Positions 9,069-18,611 are shown, counted from the stretch's first letter. The stretch is 64,000 nt of DNA from JAHBXE01 sp044222195 (GCA_044222195.1 JBGANS010000005.1:124001-188000), one strand, 5' to 3'. Notes: a model not told the origin generated them from the letters alone. Translations and numbers: made by a program.

Positions 9069-9869
9069 TCACGCCGGAGCCGGCGCAGCGGCCGCGGCGG
9101 GCGGTTCCCGGTCCGGGAACGCAACACGTTCCATCTCCAGCACCCAGGACTCGAGGGGGGTGTGCTGATACAGGTCGAGCTTGAGTTCCTTGCCGCCGTG
9201 CTTGGCGTGCCCCGGCTTGATCTTCAGGAAGATGAGGAACTTGTCCCACTTGCGCTTGTCGAAGTCCTCAATGTCGGCGGGCGTCAGGGTGCTGCCGTCG
9301 GGGAGTTGCAGGGCCTTGGCCTCGGGGTCCCACTTGTACTTCCGGGCCATGATCCGCGCGACGTGGGCGAGCAGGGCGAGCCCGCCGGCGACACCGAGCA
9401 CCGTGAAGATCCATTGCACGAGGATGTCGTACTGGGACAGCGGCTTGGGTGCGCTGCGGGCCGTCGAACCGGTGGTCCACAACTTCTTGAGCTCCGCCAG
9501 CGCGGTTTCGCGGTCGGTGCCCGTGAAGCGGATCGGCTCGGACTTGAGCGCGTGAATGATGGAGAGGGAGTTAAGCCACTCAAACCGGGCCCGGACCGCG
9601 CCCGAGAGCTTGTCCCCGCCTTGCTCGCGCAGAGACTTGAGCTCGGCGGGCGGATTCTCGATCGATACCTTGACGTCGCTGAGGCCCTCTGTCCTGGCTG
9701 CCTCCAGGTATTGATACAACAGATAGGACGAGTGGCTCTTCCCGCGCGCGGGATACGCGATCGTCGCGTCGTAGTAGCCATAGGCCCCGAACGCGAGCAG
9801 GACGATCGTGAAGATCGCCATCTTGAGGAACCATGGACGGTTGGGCTTGGTGACTTCAGTAAAGCTCAT
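9069..9869 (-). CDS. hypothetical two-span membrane protein
   Basis: I do not recognise this 266-residue protein. It has an N-terminal membrane helix (about residues 16-36, FLKMAIFTIVLLAFGAYGYY), a 110-residue extracytoplasmic part, a second helix (about 151-172, IFTVLGVAGGLALLAHVARI), a charged domain with KLPDGS-like turns and WDKFLIFLKI, and an Ala/Pro-rich end. Its start ATG overlaps the stop of the upstream 83-residue gene (ATGA), so the two are coupled. Confidence 0.65.
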   Translation of the reverse strand: MSFTEVTKPNRPWFLKMAIFTIVLLAFGAYGYYDATIAYPARGKSHSSYLLYQYLEAARTEGLSDVKVSIENPPAELKSLREQGGDKLSGAVRARFEWLNSLSIIHALKSEPIRFTGTDRETALAELKKLWTTGSTARSAPKPLSQYDILVQWIFTVLGVAGGLALLAHVARIMARKYKWDPEAKALQLPDGSTLTPADIEDFDKRKWDKFLIFLKIKPGHAKHGGKELKLDLYQHTPLESWVLEMERVAFPDREPPAAAAAPAPA

Positions 9870-10117
9870 GCAGTCTCTTCATCTAGGGGGCCGAGGGAGT
9901 CCGAATCGACGCGATCGAACGCCAGGTCCCACCACAGGTCCGCGCGGGCACGGGCCTCGGGGCGTTCCCTCACATCGTCAAAACCACCCTCATCGACGCG
10001 CCGAATCGGGATGCGAGGATAGGGAATCCGCGCGTGCAGCGCCCGCGACAGCCATCGCTCGTGCGCCAGGCGGAAAAGCCGTGATCGATCGTCATTTCGG
10101 GCTTTGCGCCAGAACAT
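9866..10117 (-). CDS. small basic hypothetical protein
   Basis: The 83-residue protein is rich in Arg (FWRKARNDDRSRLFRLAHERWLSRALHARIPYPRIPIRRVDEG) and has no signal or membrane segment. It is coupled by a 4-base overlap to the membrane protein gene that follows. No family is recognised. The reading frame is supported by its codon pattern and by the tight coupling; nothing more can be said of its role. Confidence 0.55.
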   Translation of the reverse strand: MFWRKARNDDRSRLFRLAHERWLSRALHARIPYPRIPIRRVDEGGFDDVRERPEARARADLWWDLAFDRVDSDSLGPLDEETA

Positions 10118-10183
10118 GGAAGCCTTATTCTAGCGAAACGCCCGCCCCCTTCGCGTCCCCGGGGTGCATTCAGGAAGCGAACG

Positions 10184-11047
10184 ATGAAATCGATCACGTG
10201 GACAACGATTCTGGCCCTGTGCACGGGTGCCGCGGCGGATGTCGTGCTGGTCCCGGCGTCGCGGGACAACACGCTCTACGAAAACACCGAAGGCATCATC
10301 AGCAACGGGGCGGGAGAGAGTGTCTTCGCCGGGAAGACCAACGCCGGTGTCGTGCGGCGGAGCCTTCTCCGATTTGACGTGGCCGCGGCTGTGCCGGCCG
10401 GATCGACCGTGACCTCAACAACACTTTCCTTCAACGTATCGAGGTCGATTTCGTCCGACCTTCCGATGTCGTTCCACCGGGTTTTGGTGGACTGGGGCGA
10501 GGGGCCATCGGTTGCGCTGGGCGAGGGTGGACGGGGCACGTTGGCCGAGCCCGGTGATGCCACTTGGCTGCACAGGTTCTATCCGGATCAGTTCTGGGCC
10601 CTGCCGGGTGGTCAGCCGGGCGTTGAGTTTCAGGCGGAACCAAGTGTGGTCGCGATGGTGGGAGCCATCGGGAGCTACACCGTTGGGTCAACGCCCGGGC
10701 TCGTGGCGGATGTACAGGCGTGGCTCAATGCTCCCGCCGACAACTTTGGCTGGATGGTCATCGGCGATGAATCAACCCTTGGCACGGCCAAGCGAATCGA
10801 CAGCCGCGAGAACGTGAATCCCGCGGTCCGCCCGATGTTGGCCGTTGAGTACTCCCGCCCATGCTATCCGAACTGCGACGGGAGCACGGGCACGCCGTCT
10901 CTCACATCCAACGACTTTCAGTGTTTCTTGAATCGGTTTGCCGCTGGAGATACCTACGCCAACTGCGATGCGAGCACGGGCACGCCGACGCTGACGGCCA
11001 ACGACTTCCAGTGCTTTCTCAACTCGTTTGCCGCGGGGTGCACGTAA
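10184..11047 (+). CDS. secreted DNRLRE-like protein with GC-type dockerin pair
   Basis: A short signal peptide (KSITWTTILALCTGAAA) precedes a domain with the DNRLRE features: DNTLYEN near the start, a GKTNAGVVRRSLLRFD strand, a WGEG turn and a VADVQAWLN strand, a beta-sandwich common on secreted carbohydrate-active proteins. The last 61 residues (10862-11044) are two copies of the C-x-NCD-S-TG-P-LT-NDFQCFLN-FAAG module. The protein is likely exported and attached through this C-terminal pair. It is convergent with the gene at 11054, only six bases away. Confidence 0.75.
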   Translation: MKSITWTTILALCTGAAADVVLVPASRDNTLYENTEGIISNGAGESVFAGKTNAGVVRRSLLRFDVAAAVPAGSTVTSTTLSFNVSRSISSDLPMSFHRVLVDWGEGPSVALGEGGRGTLAEPGDATWLHRFYPDQFWALPGGQPGVEFQAEPSVVAMVGAIGSYTVGSTPGLVADVQAWLNAPADNFGWMVIGDESTLGTAKRIDSRENVNPAVRPMLAVEYSRPCYPNCDGSTGTPSLTSNDFQCFLNRFAAGDTYANCDASTGTPTLTANDFQCFLNSFAAGCT

Positions 11048-11053
11048 GGCGGC

Positions 11054-12367
11054 TCAGGCCTGAACCTGGTTGAAGTCGAAGAGCATGCAATAGGCCGCCT
11101 GCCAGACCGGGTACATGACCTCACAGCGGTATCCCGTGAACTGGGCGGGATCCCACCCGACGCGTTCGAAGACGTGCGCCGTCAGTTCGGCATGCCGTTC
11201 GTAAGCCGCGGTGGCGGCTCGCTGCAGCCCGGACCCGAGACAGGTGAGAGGCGGATCGCCGGGGAACCGCGTCGACCATCGGGCCCGGCGGCCCGGGCCG
11301 CCGCTGGTAAACCCGCCGAGATGCAGCTCCGCGGAAGGCGAACAGCGGCGAGCGATGTCACGATGCAGGTAGACATCGGAGACCATCCGACGAGCCGGAT
11401 ACACGATCAGGGACGAAACCTCGCCGATGGGCGGGTCCTGCGTCGCCGGATGCCGGTCGGGCGTGGATCGACGATGGGCGATCACGATGTCGAGCGGGCG
11501 GGCGCTGGCGGGTTCGGCCGGATCGATGACGTGGATCGTCTGCTTGCCCGACGCACGCGAAGTGACCCGGGGCAGCGGGTGGGTGCAGAACGTGGTGAGA
11601 AGGGAGTCGGGCGTGTCGCCGCGGGCGGGCCGCGCCGCGAGAGTTCTCATGGAGGCGCCGTCGGGCCGCCCCGAATCGGGGCGGGCGTCGAGGGCGAGGT
11701 TGTCAGGAGTGACGGCGGAGATTTCCAGCGGCACGGCACTGGCGCGCCAGATGTGGCCGATTCTTCCCTGAACGCGCACGGTCTCGGTGAGTTCAGGATC
11801 GTCCGGGACCGGACGGATGAAACACATGAACACGATGGCGTCGGACCAGCGCCCGACGACTTCCGTCGCGGCGCGGAACAGGCCGCGCCGGGTGTTGGCG
11901 TCGTCGCCCGGGCCGCGGGGATCCGCGCCGAAGTCGATATCGGCTTCGAGGCGCTGGCGCAGCCGGCGCTGGCTGCCGGCGAGTCGATCGATCAGGGTTT
12001 CAAAGGCGTCGATGGCCGCGCTCGCGGCCGCGAGCTGCTCGGCGGCGCCGGGCTCGGGCCGCCGGTGCAGGATCGCCTGGATGACTTGGCGGAGACCTTG
12101 TACGCCGGGCAGGCGCACGAGGAGCCCTTCGTTGGGTTCTTCCGTCGCGATCGAGGCGACCAGTCGCTGGCACGTGTTGCGGTCGACCGAAAGCGCGCGG
12201 GACATCGCGCTGGCCCCGCGGTGCTCGACCGGCAACAGCGACACAATGGCCCGCAGCTCGACCGACAATCGGCGCGCCACCTGGGCGGCACCGGCGCGTT
12301 CATCGGCGCTCAACGCGGCGGCGGGCGCATCCGGAAACGAATCGCGAATGGATCCTTCGGAAAGCAT
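11054..12367 (-). CDS. hypothetical protein with possible N-terminal helix-turn-helix
   Basis: No family is recognised. The 437-residue protein starts here at MLSEGSIRDSF; an in-frame ATG at 12520 is possible but would run past the divergent gene start. Residues about 45-80 (AMSRALSVDRNTCQRLVASI) look like a helix-turn-helix, and the middle has a heptad-like LIDRLAGSQRRLRQRLEAD helix. The remainder is soluble, ending in a WQAAYCMLFDFNQ segment. A long open frame runs opposite on the + strand, but the minus frame has better amino-acid composition. A regulator role is a guess from the putative HTH. Confidence 0.55.
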   Translation of the reverse strand: MLSEGSIRDSFPDAPAAALSADERAGAAQVARRLSVELRAIVSLLPVEHRGASAMSRALSVDRNTCQRLVASIATEEPNEGLLVRLPGVQGLRQVIQAILHRRPEPGAAEQLAAASAAIDAFETLIDRLAGSQRRLRQRLEADIDFGADPRGPGDDANTRRGLFRAATEVVGRWSDAIVFMCFIRPVPDDPELTETVRVQGRIGHIWRASAVPLEISAVTPDNLALDARPDSGRPDGASMRTLAARPARGDTPDSLLTTFCTHPLPRVTSRASGKQTIHVIDPAEPASARPLDIVIAHRRSTPDRHPATQDPPIGEVSSLIVYPARRMVSDVYLHRDIARRCSPSAELHLGGFTSGGPGRRARWSTRFPGDPPLTCLGSGLQRAATAAYERHAELTAHVFERVGWDPAQFTGYRCEVMYPVWQAAYCMLFDFNQVQA

Positions 12368-12428
12368 GTGAATAGAGACTTCTCCAGCGCGGAACAGTGT
12401 AAAGAAAACTCGCGTATCGAGGTGGCCG

Positions 12429-12443
12429 CTGTTCTGAGAGCAG
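12429..12443. promoter_or_regulatory. imperfect dyad in the divergent intergenic region
   Basis: CTGTTCTGAGAGCAG has arms CTGTTCT and AGAGCAG that pair with one mismatch around a central G. It lies in the 139 bases between the divergent starts at 12367 and 12507 and could be an operator for both genes. It is short enough to occur by chance. Confidence 0.2.
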
Positions 12444-12506
12444 TCTACGGGGTTTTGATGCGATCGCAACCACGGAATGACCGTTTTGGTCCCGAGAAAG
12501 AGAGTC

Positions 12507-14099
12507 ATGGGAAACCGCATGTTCTACTGCCTGGTCATGGTCTCGGGGCTCGCCACGGCGTGCCCGGCCCAGTGGTCGACCGATCCGGCGAACACCCTCC
12601 GGGTGGGTGACCGGGCCAACGACCAGATTCAGCCCAAGATCCAGCCCACGCCCGATGGAGGGTGCTGGATCTCGTGGTTCGACAACGCCAAGGGCGGATA
12701 CGACGTGTACGTCCAGCGGCTGACTTTGACGGGGCAGGAAGCCTTTGCGCATAACGGGGTCCTGGTGTGCGACCGAAGTGTCTCATCGACCGTGGACTAC
12801 GACATGATCGTGAACTCGCAGGGGGACGCGGTCGTGACGTACAACGACGACCTGGTCAGCCCGGGAACGCAGCAGATTTCGGTGAGCAAGGTCCTGGCAT
12901 CGGGGGCCGTCGCGTGGAAGACGACGGTCAGCACGGATGCGCTCTTCAAGGGAAACCCAAGGGTGGTGCAGCTCTCTGACGGGACCTACGTCGTGGGGTA
13001 CAGCTCGGGAACTTCGCCGCAGAGCTGGGTGATGCAGCGGCTGAACAACACCGGCGCCCCGATGTGGGCAGCGCCGGGCCTGGCGATCACCGAGGTCGGG
13101 CATTACCTGGCCTTGTGTGACTTGAAACCGTCCGGGACCGGCTTTGCCGCTCTTTGGGTTCGCGCATCGGGGACCAATCCCATTACTACCAACAAGGGGC
13201 TGTACGCTCAGAAGTTCGACACGGCCGGGGCGGCGCTGTGGAACGCGGGTGCGGCGACGGTCCTCTTCGCCGGCGACGCCTCTCAGTCCATCCAGAACGG
13301 GTACTTCCCAACCATGTCGCCCGACGGCGCGGGCGGAGTGGCCGTGGGGTTTTACGAGACGAGCGGCTCCCGCAACGCCTACATCCAGCACGTGCTCGCG
13401 GATGGCTCGCTGAAGTTTCCCAGCCCGGTGAGCAACGCATCGACGGGTGCCAATCGCATCCGCCTGGGGGCGGCGCTGGGGTACGACGAGTCATCGCAGT
13501 CGTACTACCTGGCTTCACCAGAGGGCCCGGTCACTTCGATTCCGGACCGGACGTTTGTCCAGAAGTTCAACTCCGCCGGGGCGCGGCTGTGGGGTGACAC
13601 CGGGGTCGAAGTCGTACCGACGAGCACCAACCAGCAGAACTTTCTGCAGTGCCTGGTGCAACCCGACGGGTGCATCGTCGCGGGATTGGACACACGATCG
13701 GCGACAACCCGCATCGTGTTCGCGGCCAAGGTGAAGAACGACCAGACCGTGCCGTGGAGCGTGCTGGTCAACAGCGATTCGGGCACCGACAAGGGCCGGC
13801 TCGCCTCGACGCTCAGCAGCAAAGGGGTGGCGATGTTCGCGTTCCAGTGGGGCGGGACCGGGTCCTCCGACCTCAGCGCCCAGAACGTCAACGGCGACGG
13901 CACGCTGGGCGTGTGCTACGCGAACTGCGATCAGAGCTACGCGACCCCTCGCCTGACGGCCAACGACTTCCAATGCTTCCTCGATCGATTCGCGGCGGGA
14001 CAGGCGTACGCGAACTGCGATGGCAGCACGGGCACGCCGGCGCTCACGGCCAACGACTTCCAATGCTTCATGAACGCGTACGCGGCAGGGTGCCCGTGA
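12507..14099 (+). CDS. secreted propeller-like protein with GC-type dockerin pair
   Basis: The start was set at MGNRMFYCLVMVSGLATACPAQ, which gives a signal peptide. The body repeats about every 50-60 residues a blade-like pattern: GGCWISWFDNAKGG-YDVYVQRL, then AQKFDTAGAALW and VQKFNSAGARLWG, with DGAGGVAVGFYE strands between, suggesting a beta-propeller. The end (13914-14096) is the GC-type dockerin pair, here with MNAYAAGCP as the last half. No catalytic motif is visible; it may bind a ligand outside the cell. Confidence 0.7.
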   Translation: MGNRMFYCLVMVSGLATACPAQWSTDPANTLRVGDRANDQIQPKIQPTPDGGCWISWFDNAKGGYDVYVQRLTLTGQEAFAHNGVLVCDRSVSSTVDYDMIVNSQGDAVVTYNDDLVSPGTQQISVSKVLASGAVAWKTTVSTDALFKGNPRVVQLSDGTYVVGYSSGTSPQSWVMQRLNNTGAPMWAAPGLAITEVGHYLALCDLKPSGTGFAALWVRASGTNPITTNKGLYAQKFDTAGAALWNAGAATVLFAGDASQSIQNGYFPTMSPDGAGGVAVGFYETSGSRNAYIQHVLADGSLKFPSPVSNASTGANRIRLGAALGYDESSQSYYLASPEGPVTSIPDRTFVQKFNSAGARLWGDTGVEVVPTSTNQQNFLQCLVQPDGCIVAGLDTRSATTRIVFAAKVKNDQTVPWSVLVNSDSGTDKGRLASTLSSKGVAMFAFQWGGTGSSDLSAQNVNGDGTLGVCYANCDQSYATPRLTANDFQCFLDRFAAGQAYANCDGSTGTPALTANDFQCFMNAYAAGCP

Positions 14100-14226
14100 G
14101 CGCATCTTCGGCGCAGAGACCTTGACGCGGAGCGCACGGATCGCTCATCTCAGAGCGTTGCGATGGGCTTTCCTGGGAATCACCGTTGCGGAACCAGTGA
14201 CCTCCGGTATGCTGATTGTCCTCGGG

Positions 14227-14250
14227 CGCGGCGAAGATGTCTTCGCCGCG
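14227..14250. other. perfect 10-bp stem-loop upstream of the protease gene
   Basis: CGCGGCGAAG and CTTCGCCGCG are exact complements around a 4-base loop (ATGT). There is no following T run, so it is not a classical terminator. It lies 64 bases before the protease start and may be part of its leader or end the transcript from the preceding gene. Confidence 0.4.
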
Positions 14251-14313
14251 GGATCAGAGTCACGCCGCCGGCGGCTTGGTCGTTGGGGACGAATCACAAA
14301 CCAGGAGGAGCGC

Positions 14314-17220
14314 ATGCACGCTCGAATCATCCGTTCAGCGGTGGCTATCACGTCGTTGATGGCGTCGGCGGTCTGTTCGGCGCAAATGGCGCCGTTGGCG
14401 AGCCACGAGTATCCGATGCCGATGGACTCGGGACTTGTGCTGAACAAGGGCCAGGGTGGGGACGGGCAGGCCGCGGCCTTGGTGTATCAAAATGAAGTGA
14501 GGGTGATCGGTGTTCCGTGGCTGCGTCTGGCGTTTGACGAGGCGACGCTGGGAGGTTCACCGGACCTCGGAGATGGGGCGTACCTCGTCATCACATCGCT
14601 GCGTGACCACGCCAAGCAGACGCTCAACGCGAGGAGCTTGCAGGAATGGAGCCAGACCTCGGCGTACTTTAACGGGGACGCGGTGAAGGTGGAGCTGTAC
14701 GCCTATCCGAACACGGGGTACAACCGGATCAAGATGTCGCGCGTCACGGGCGGAACGTTCGAGGTGGGGGCGGGGATCGACACGATCTGCGGAACGGTCG
14801 ATGATCGGATCCTGTCGTCGTACCCGGCCCAGGCGCGCATCCTGCCGATGGGGTGCACGGGGTGGTTGATCACGACGGGGAACTGCGCGAACCGCTTTCT
14901 GACGGCGGGCCACTGCTTTCTTCCGACGCCGCCCGCTTCGGCGGTGGTGCAGTTCAACGTGCCGCTTTCCACGGCCGGTGGCGGGCTCGTGAATCCACCG
15001 CCCGAGCACCAGTACCCGGTGGTGATGGCGTCGGTCCAGGCGACGCAGACGGTGATCGGGAACGACTTCGCACAGTTCTTCACCAGCGCGAACTCAAACA
15101 CGGGGCTTCACGCCCGGGAAGCGCAAGGCGGCGCGGCGTACACGATCGGGAACGCGCCGGCTGTGGCGGGGCAGACGCTTCGAGTGACGGGGTACGGCAC
15201 GACGAATCCTAACGACCCGGTCGCGGGCGGCGGGCTGCCGTTGAGTCAAACGCAGGTGCAGAAGACGCACACGGGGGCGTACACGCTCCTGAGCGGAACG
15301 CGGATGGAGTACACCGTAGATACGACGGGCGGGAACTCGGGCTCGCCGATCACCAACGGGATCACGGGGAGCGCCGTCGCGATCGGTATCCACACCAACG
15401 CGGGGTGCGGAACGGGCGGCGGGGCGAACTCCGGCACGGCCATCCAGAACGCGGGACTGCAGGCGGCGCTGGCCTCACCGCTGGGGACGTGCGCGCCGTA
15501 CACGGCCTCAACCTGCCTGGACACGATCTTTGCGAGTGACAACGGGAACAACGCAGGCGGGATGGTGTTCTTCGACGTGGCGGTGGCGGTGGGCAACGAC
15601 CTGGAGGTCACGAACCTTGTCCAGAACGTGGCGGGACAGGGCCTGCCGTTCAACGTCGTGATTTACCTGACCCCGGACACGAGCGTCGGCAAGGAGACGA
15701 CGCCCGCGGCGTGGACCCAGGTAGCCACCGGTTCGGGCATGGGCGAACTGGCGAACACGCCGGCGCTCGTGGCGCTGTCGAACCGGTTCACTCTTCGTGC
15801 AGGGAAGAACTACGGCGTGGCGATCCAGTCGAATCAGCTGAACCACGAGTACACCAACGGGACGGGGCTCAACGAGGTGTACGCGAACACGAACGTGCGG
15901 ATCACCTGCGGGCGGGCGTCGAACGCTCTGTTCGCGTCGCTGATCACGGGCGAGCGGGTGTGGAACGGGCGGCTGTGCTACCGCACCCACGAGGCGTCCT
16001 CGACCAAGTGTCTCGGGACGATTCTCGCGCAGGACAACTTCGGATCGCTCGGCGGCGGCGTGTACTTCAACGCCAACGTTTCCGGCGCGGCGAACCTGAT
16101 CATGACGGGGCTGAACCTCAACGCCGGGACGCTGGCGCCCTCCGGGACGGCCTTCACGATTTCGGTGTACACCAAGTCCGGCAGCTTCTCCGGCTTTGAG
16201 CAGACGCCGGCGGCCTGGACGCTGCGGACCGCGGGCTCGGGCATCACCGCGCCGGTCGATCACCTAACGCCCGTCAACTTTGACACGCCGTTCACGCTGA
16301 ACGCCGGGTCGAGCAACGCCGTCGCGGTGATCATGAGCGCCGCGGCCAACCATGCCTATACCAACGGAACTGGCGCCAACCAGAACTACAGCAACGGAAA
16401 CCTGGCGATTCAGACGGGATCGGCGACCAACGCGGCGTTCAGCGGCGGAGTGAACACGCCGCGGGTGTTCAACGGATCGCTGTGCTACTACGCGGATGTG
16501 AACGGCTGCACGAGCACAGCGGCGGAGCAGACGCCTCCCAACCCGGACCTCGGTGGCTTCAACTCCAACGCGGCGGCCGGCGGCGTTTCGCCGCAGCAGG
16601 TTGCGGACTCGTTTTCGGTTCCGACCGCTCGGTCTATCACGGGGATGCGCCTGTGGGCCGTCTACACGGGCACGTCCGGGCAGTTCGCGCCGGCCCTGCA
16701 GAACTTCACGGTGAACATCTTCGCGGACGCCGCGGGGAGCCCGGGGGCGCTTGTCTACACCGCGAACGTGCTCAACGTGCCGGTGCAGGACTCGGGAGCG
16801 GTCGCCACCGCCTTTGGGGCGCGGCCTCTCTTCCAGTACGACCTGACGATCCCCGCGTTCAACGCCGCGGCGGGAACAACGTACTGGCTGAGCCCGCTGG
16901 GCACGAGCGATAGTTTCACCTGGTGCTGGCAGTTCCAGGCCGCGGGTGGCACGCTGCGGTCTCGTTCCACTGCCGCGGCGGTGTGGAACTCGTTCGCGGG
17001 CAGCACGGCGTTTGAGCTCTGCGGGTCCCTGCCGTGTTACGCCAACTGCGACCAAAGCACGGGGAGTCCGCTTCTGACGGCCAATGACTTCCAGTGCTTC
17101 ATCAACAAGTTCGCGGCGAACGATCCGTACGCGAACTGCGACGGGAGTACGGGAACGCCGAGCCTTACGGCCAACGACTTCCAGTGCTTCATCAACGCGT
17201 TCGCGGCCGGCTGCCCGTAA
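14314..17220 (+). CDS. secreted trypsin-like serine protease with GC-type dockerin pair
   Basis: A signal peptide (HARIIRSAVAITSLMASAVCSAQ) leads into an S1-fold protease: LTAGHC with His200, GNDFAQF with Asp251 and TGGNSGSP with Ser342 form the triad. The start ATG follows AGGAGG at a good distance; the open frame upstream has no comparable start. After the protease come two tandem copies of a roughly 140-residue beta-domain (beginning TCLDTIFASDN and KCLGTILAQDN, each with EQTPAAW or KETTPAAW and an NGTG turn), then a domain with SVPTARSITGMRLWAVY, then the dockerin pair (17035-17217). A strong terminator follows. It is probably an extracellular endopeptidase. Confidence 0.85.
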   Translation: MHARIIRSAVAITSLMASAVCSAQMAPLASHEYPMPMDSGLVLNKGQGGDGQAAALVYQNEVRVIGVPWLRLAFDEATLGGSPDLGDGAYLVITSLRDHAKQTLNARSLQEWSQTSAYFNGDAVKVELYAYPNTGYNRIKMSRVTGGTFEVGAGIDTICGTVDDRILSSYPAQARILPMGCTGWLITTGNCANRFLTAGHCFLPTPPASAVVQFNVPLSTAGGGLVNPPPEHQYPVVMASVQATQTVIGNDFAQFFTSANSNTGLHAREAQGGAAYTIGNAPAVAGQTLRVTGYGTTNPNDPVAGGGLPLSQTQVQKTHTGAYTLLSGTRMEYTVDTTGGNSGSPITNGITGSAVAIGIHTNAGCGTGGGANSGTAIQNAGLQAALASPLGTCAPYTASTCLDTIFASDNGNNAGGMVFFDVAVAVGNDLEVTNLVQNVAGQGLPFNVVIYLTPDTSVGKETTPAAWTQVATGSGMGELANTPALVALSNRFTLRAGKNYGVAIQSNQLNHEYTNGTGLNEVYANTNVRITCGRASNALFASLITGERVWNGRLCYRTHEASSTKCLGTILAQDNFGSLGGGVYFNANVSGAANLIMTGLNLNAGTLAPSGTAFTISVYTKSGSFSGFEQTPAAWTLRTAGSGITAPVDHLTPVNFDTPFTLNAGSSNAVAVIMSAAANHAYTNGTGANQNYSNGNLAIQTGSATNAAFSGGVNTPRVFNGSLCYYADVNGCTSTAAEQTPPNPDLGGFNSNAAAGGVSPQQVADSFSVPTARSITGMRLWAVYTGTSGQFAPALQNFTVNIFADAAGSPGALVYTANVLNVPVQDSGAVATAFGARPLFQYDLTIPAFNAAAGTTYWLSPLGTSDSFTWCWQFQAAGGTLRSRSTAAAVWNSFAGSTAFELCGSLPCYANCDQSTGSPLLTANDFQCFINKFAANDPYANCDGSTGTPSLTANDFQCFINAFAAGCP

Positions 17221-17248
17221 GCGGACCAGGACGGAGAGTCGAACCAGT

Positions 17249-17280
17249 GCCCCGCGGGCCCGTGCCGCGGGGCTTTTCTT
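17249..17280 (+). terminator. rho-independent terminator after the protease gene
   Basis: A perfect 9-bp stem, GCCCCGCGG pairing with CCGCGGGGC around a 7-base loop, is followed by TTTTCTT. It lies 28 bases after the protease stop and 33 bases before the kbl start, separating the two transcripts. Confidence 0.85.
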
Positions 17281-17312
17281 GGACGGTAGAATCGGGTCCT
17301 GGAGGATGCCCC

Positions 17313-18578
17313 ATGCTGACCGCCGCGCCCTCGGCATTGTTTGATCAACGGACGGATTCCCTGCTCGCGAAGCTAAAGGCCGAGGGGCTGTACAAGCACC
17401 TTCAGATGATCGAATCGCCCATGGATGCGGCGATCAGGATCCGCGGAGCCGACGGCAAGCCACGAGAGGTCCTGTGCTTCTGCTCGAACAACTACCTGGG
17501 GCTGGCAAACCACCCGGAGGTGGTGGAGGCGGGGCTCAAGGGTCTCAAGGATTTTGGCGCGGGAACGGCGAGTGTGCGGTTCATCTGCGGGACATTCAGC
17601 CCTCACGAGGTGCTGGAGAAGAGCATCGCGAGACTGATGGGGACGGAGGCGGCGTACACGTTCGTCAGCGCATGGACGGCCGCGGAGGCGCTGTTTCCCA
17701 CGGCGTGCGAGCCGGGAGATGTGATCATCAGCGATGAACTGAATCACGCGTGCATCATCGACGCGATCCGGCTGACCACGGTGATCAAAAAGGGCGTGCA
17801 GAAGGATGTGTACAAGAACAACCGCCTGGAGGGAGAGGGCTCGCTGCGGGCGGCGCTGGAGCGGGCGCGGGCGAACAAGGATGTGACAGGGCAGGCCTGG
17901 GTGGTGACCGACGGTGTGTTCAGCATGGAGGGGTCGGTGGCGGACCTCTCGAAGATGCGGCGCATCTGCGACGAGTTCAACGCGATGCTGGTGGTGGACG
18001 ACAGCCACGGGCACGGCGTGATGGGCAAGCTGGGGCGTGGCACGCACGAGCACTGCGGAATGGTGCGGCCGCTGGATGGGTGGGACCAGAGGCCGATCCA
18101 CGGCGAGGTGGATGTGTTCACGGGGACCCTTGGCAAGGCGCTCGGCGGCGGGGCCGGCGGTTTTGTCGCGGGGAGCAAGCGTCTGATTGAGCTGCTGGTG
18201 CAGCGCGGGCGGCCGACGCTGTTTTCCAACGCGCTGCCGGTCACGGTCGCGTGCAGCGCGGCCAAGGCGATCGAGGTCCTACTGCGCGAGCCGCAGCGGG
18301 TGACCAAGCTGCGCGAGAACTTGGCTTACGCGAGGCGCAAGATCAAGGAGTCAGGCTTTGACGTGCTCGAGAGCCCCACGGCGATCTGCCCGATCATCGT
18401 GCATGACACGGCCAAGGCGATCGCGATGAGTAAAAAGCTGCTGGAGCTGGGCGTATTCGTCATCGGCTTTGGATACCCGGTGGTGCCGGAGGGGCACGCG
18501 CGGCTGCGGTGCCAGATTTCGGCGGCGCACACCAAGGCCCACATCGATCAGCTGGTGGTGGGGCTGAGAAAGCTCTAG
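17313..18578 (+). CDS. kbl: 2-amino-3-ketobutyrate CoA ligase (glycine C-acetyltransferase)
   Basis: The enzyme cleaves 2-amino-3-oxobutanoate with CoA to glycine and acetyl-CoA, the second step of threonine breakdown through threonine dehydrogenase. The alpha-oxoamine synthase signature is strong and Kbl-like: NNYLGLANHP, SVRFICGTFSPHE, DELNHACIIDAIRL, VVDDSHGHGVMG and the PLP lysine in GTLGKALGG (Lys275). The start MLTAAPSALF follows GGAGG closely. The length, 421, is slightly more than E. coli Kbl. The usual partner tdh is not adjacent; a RidA gene follows. A related KAPA synthase (BioF) is the main alternative. Confidence 0.85.
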   Translation: MLTAAPSALFDQRTDSLLAKLKAEGLYKHLQMIESPMDAAIRIRGADGKPREVLCFCSNNYLGLANHPEVVEAGLKGLKDFGAGTASVRFICGTFSPHEVLEKSIARLMGTEAAYTFVSAWTAAEALFPTACEPGDVIISDELNHACIIDAIRLTTVIKKGVQKDVYKNNRLEGEGSLRAALERARANKDVTGQAWVVTDGVFSMEGSVADLSKMRRICDEFNAMLVVDDSHGHGVMGKLGRGTHEHCGMVRPLDGWDQRPIHGEVDVFTGTLGKALGGGAGGFVAGSKRLIELLVQRGRPTLFSNALPVTVACSAAKAIEVLLREPQRVTKLRENLAYARRKIKESGFDVLESPTAICPIIVHDTAKAIAMSKKLLELGVFVIGFGYPVVPEGHARLRCQISAAHTKAHIDQLVVGLRKL

Positions 18579-18611
18579 TCCGGTGGGTGGCACTCGGGCC
18601 GGGAGGGATTC

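Noticed and set aside
11174..12610. 478-codon open frame on the + strand
   Set aside because: It is antisense to the unknown 11054-12367 gene and crosses the start of the dockerin gene. The minus frame has better hydrophobic/charged balance, though neither is a known family, so this choice is less certain than the others.
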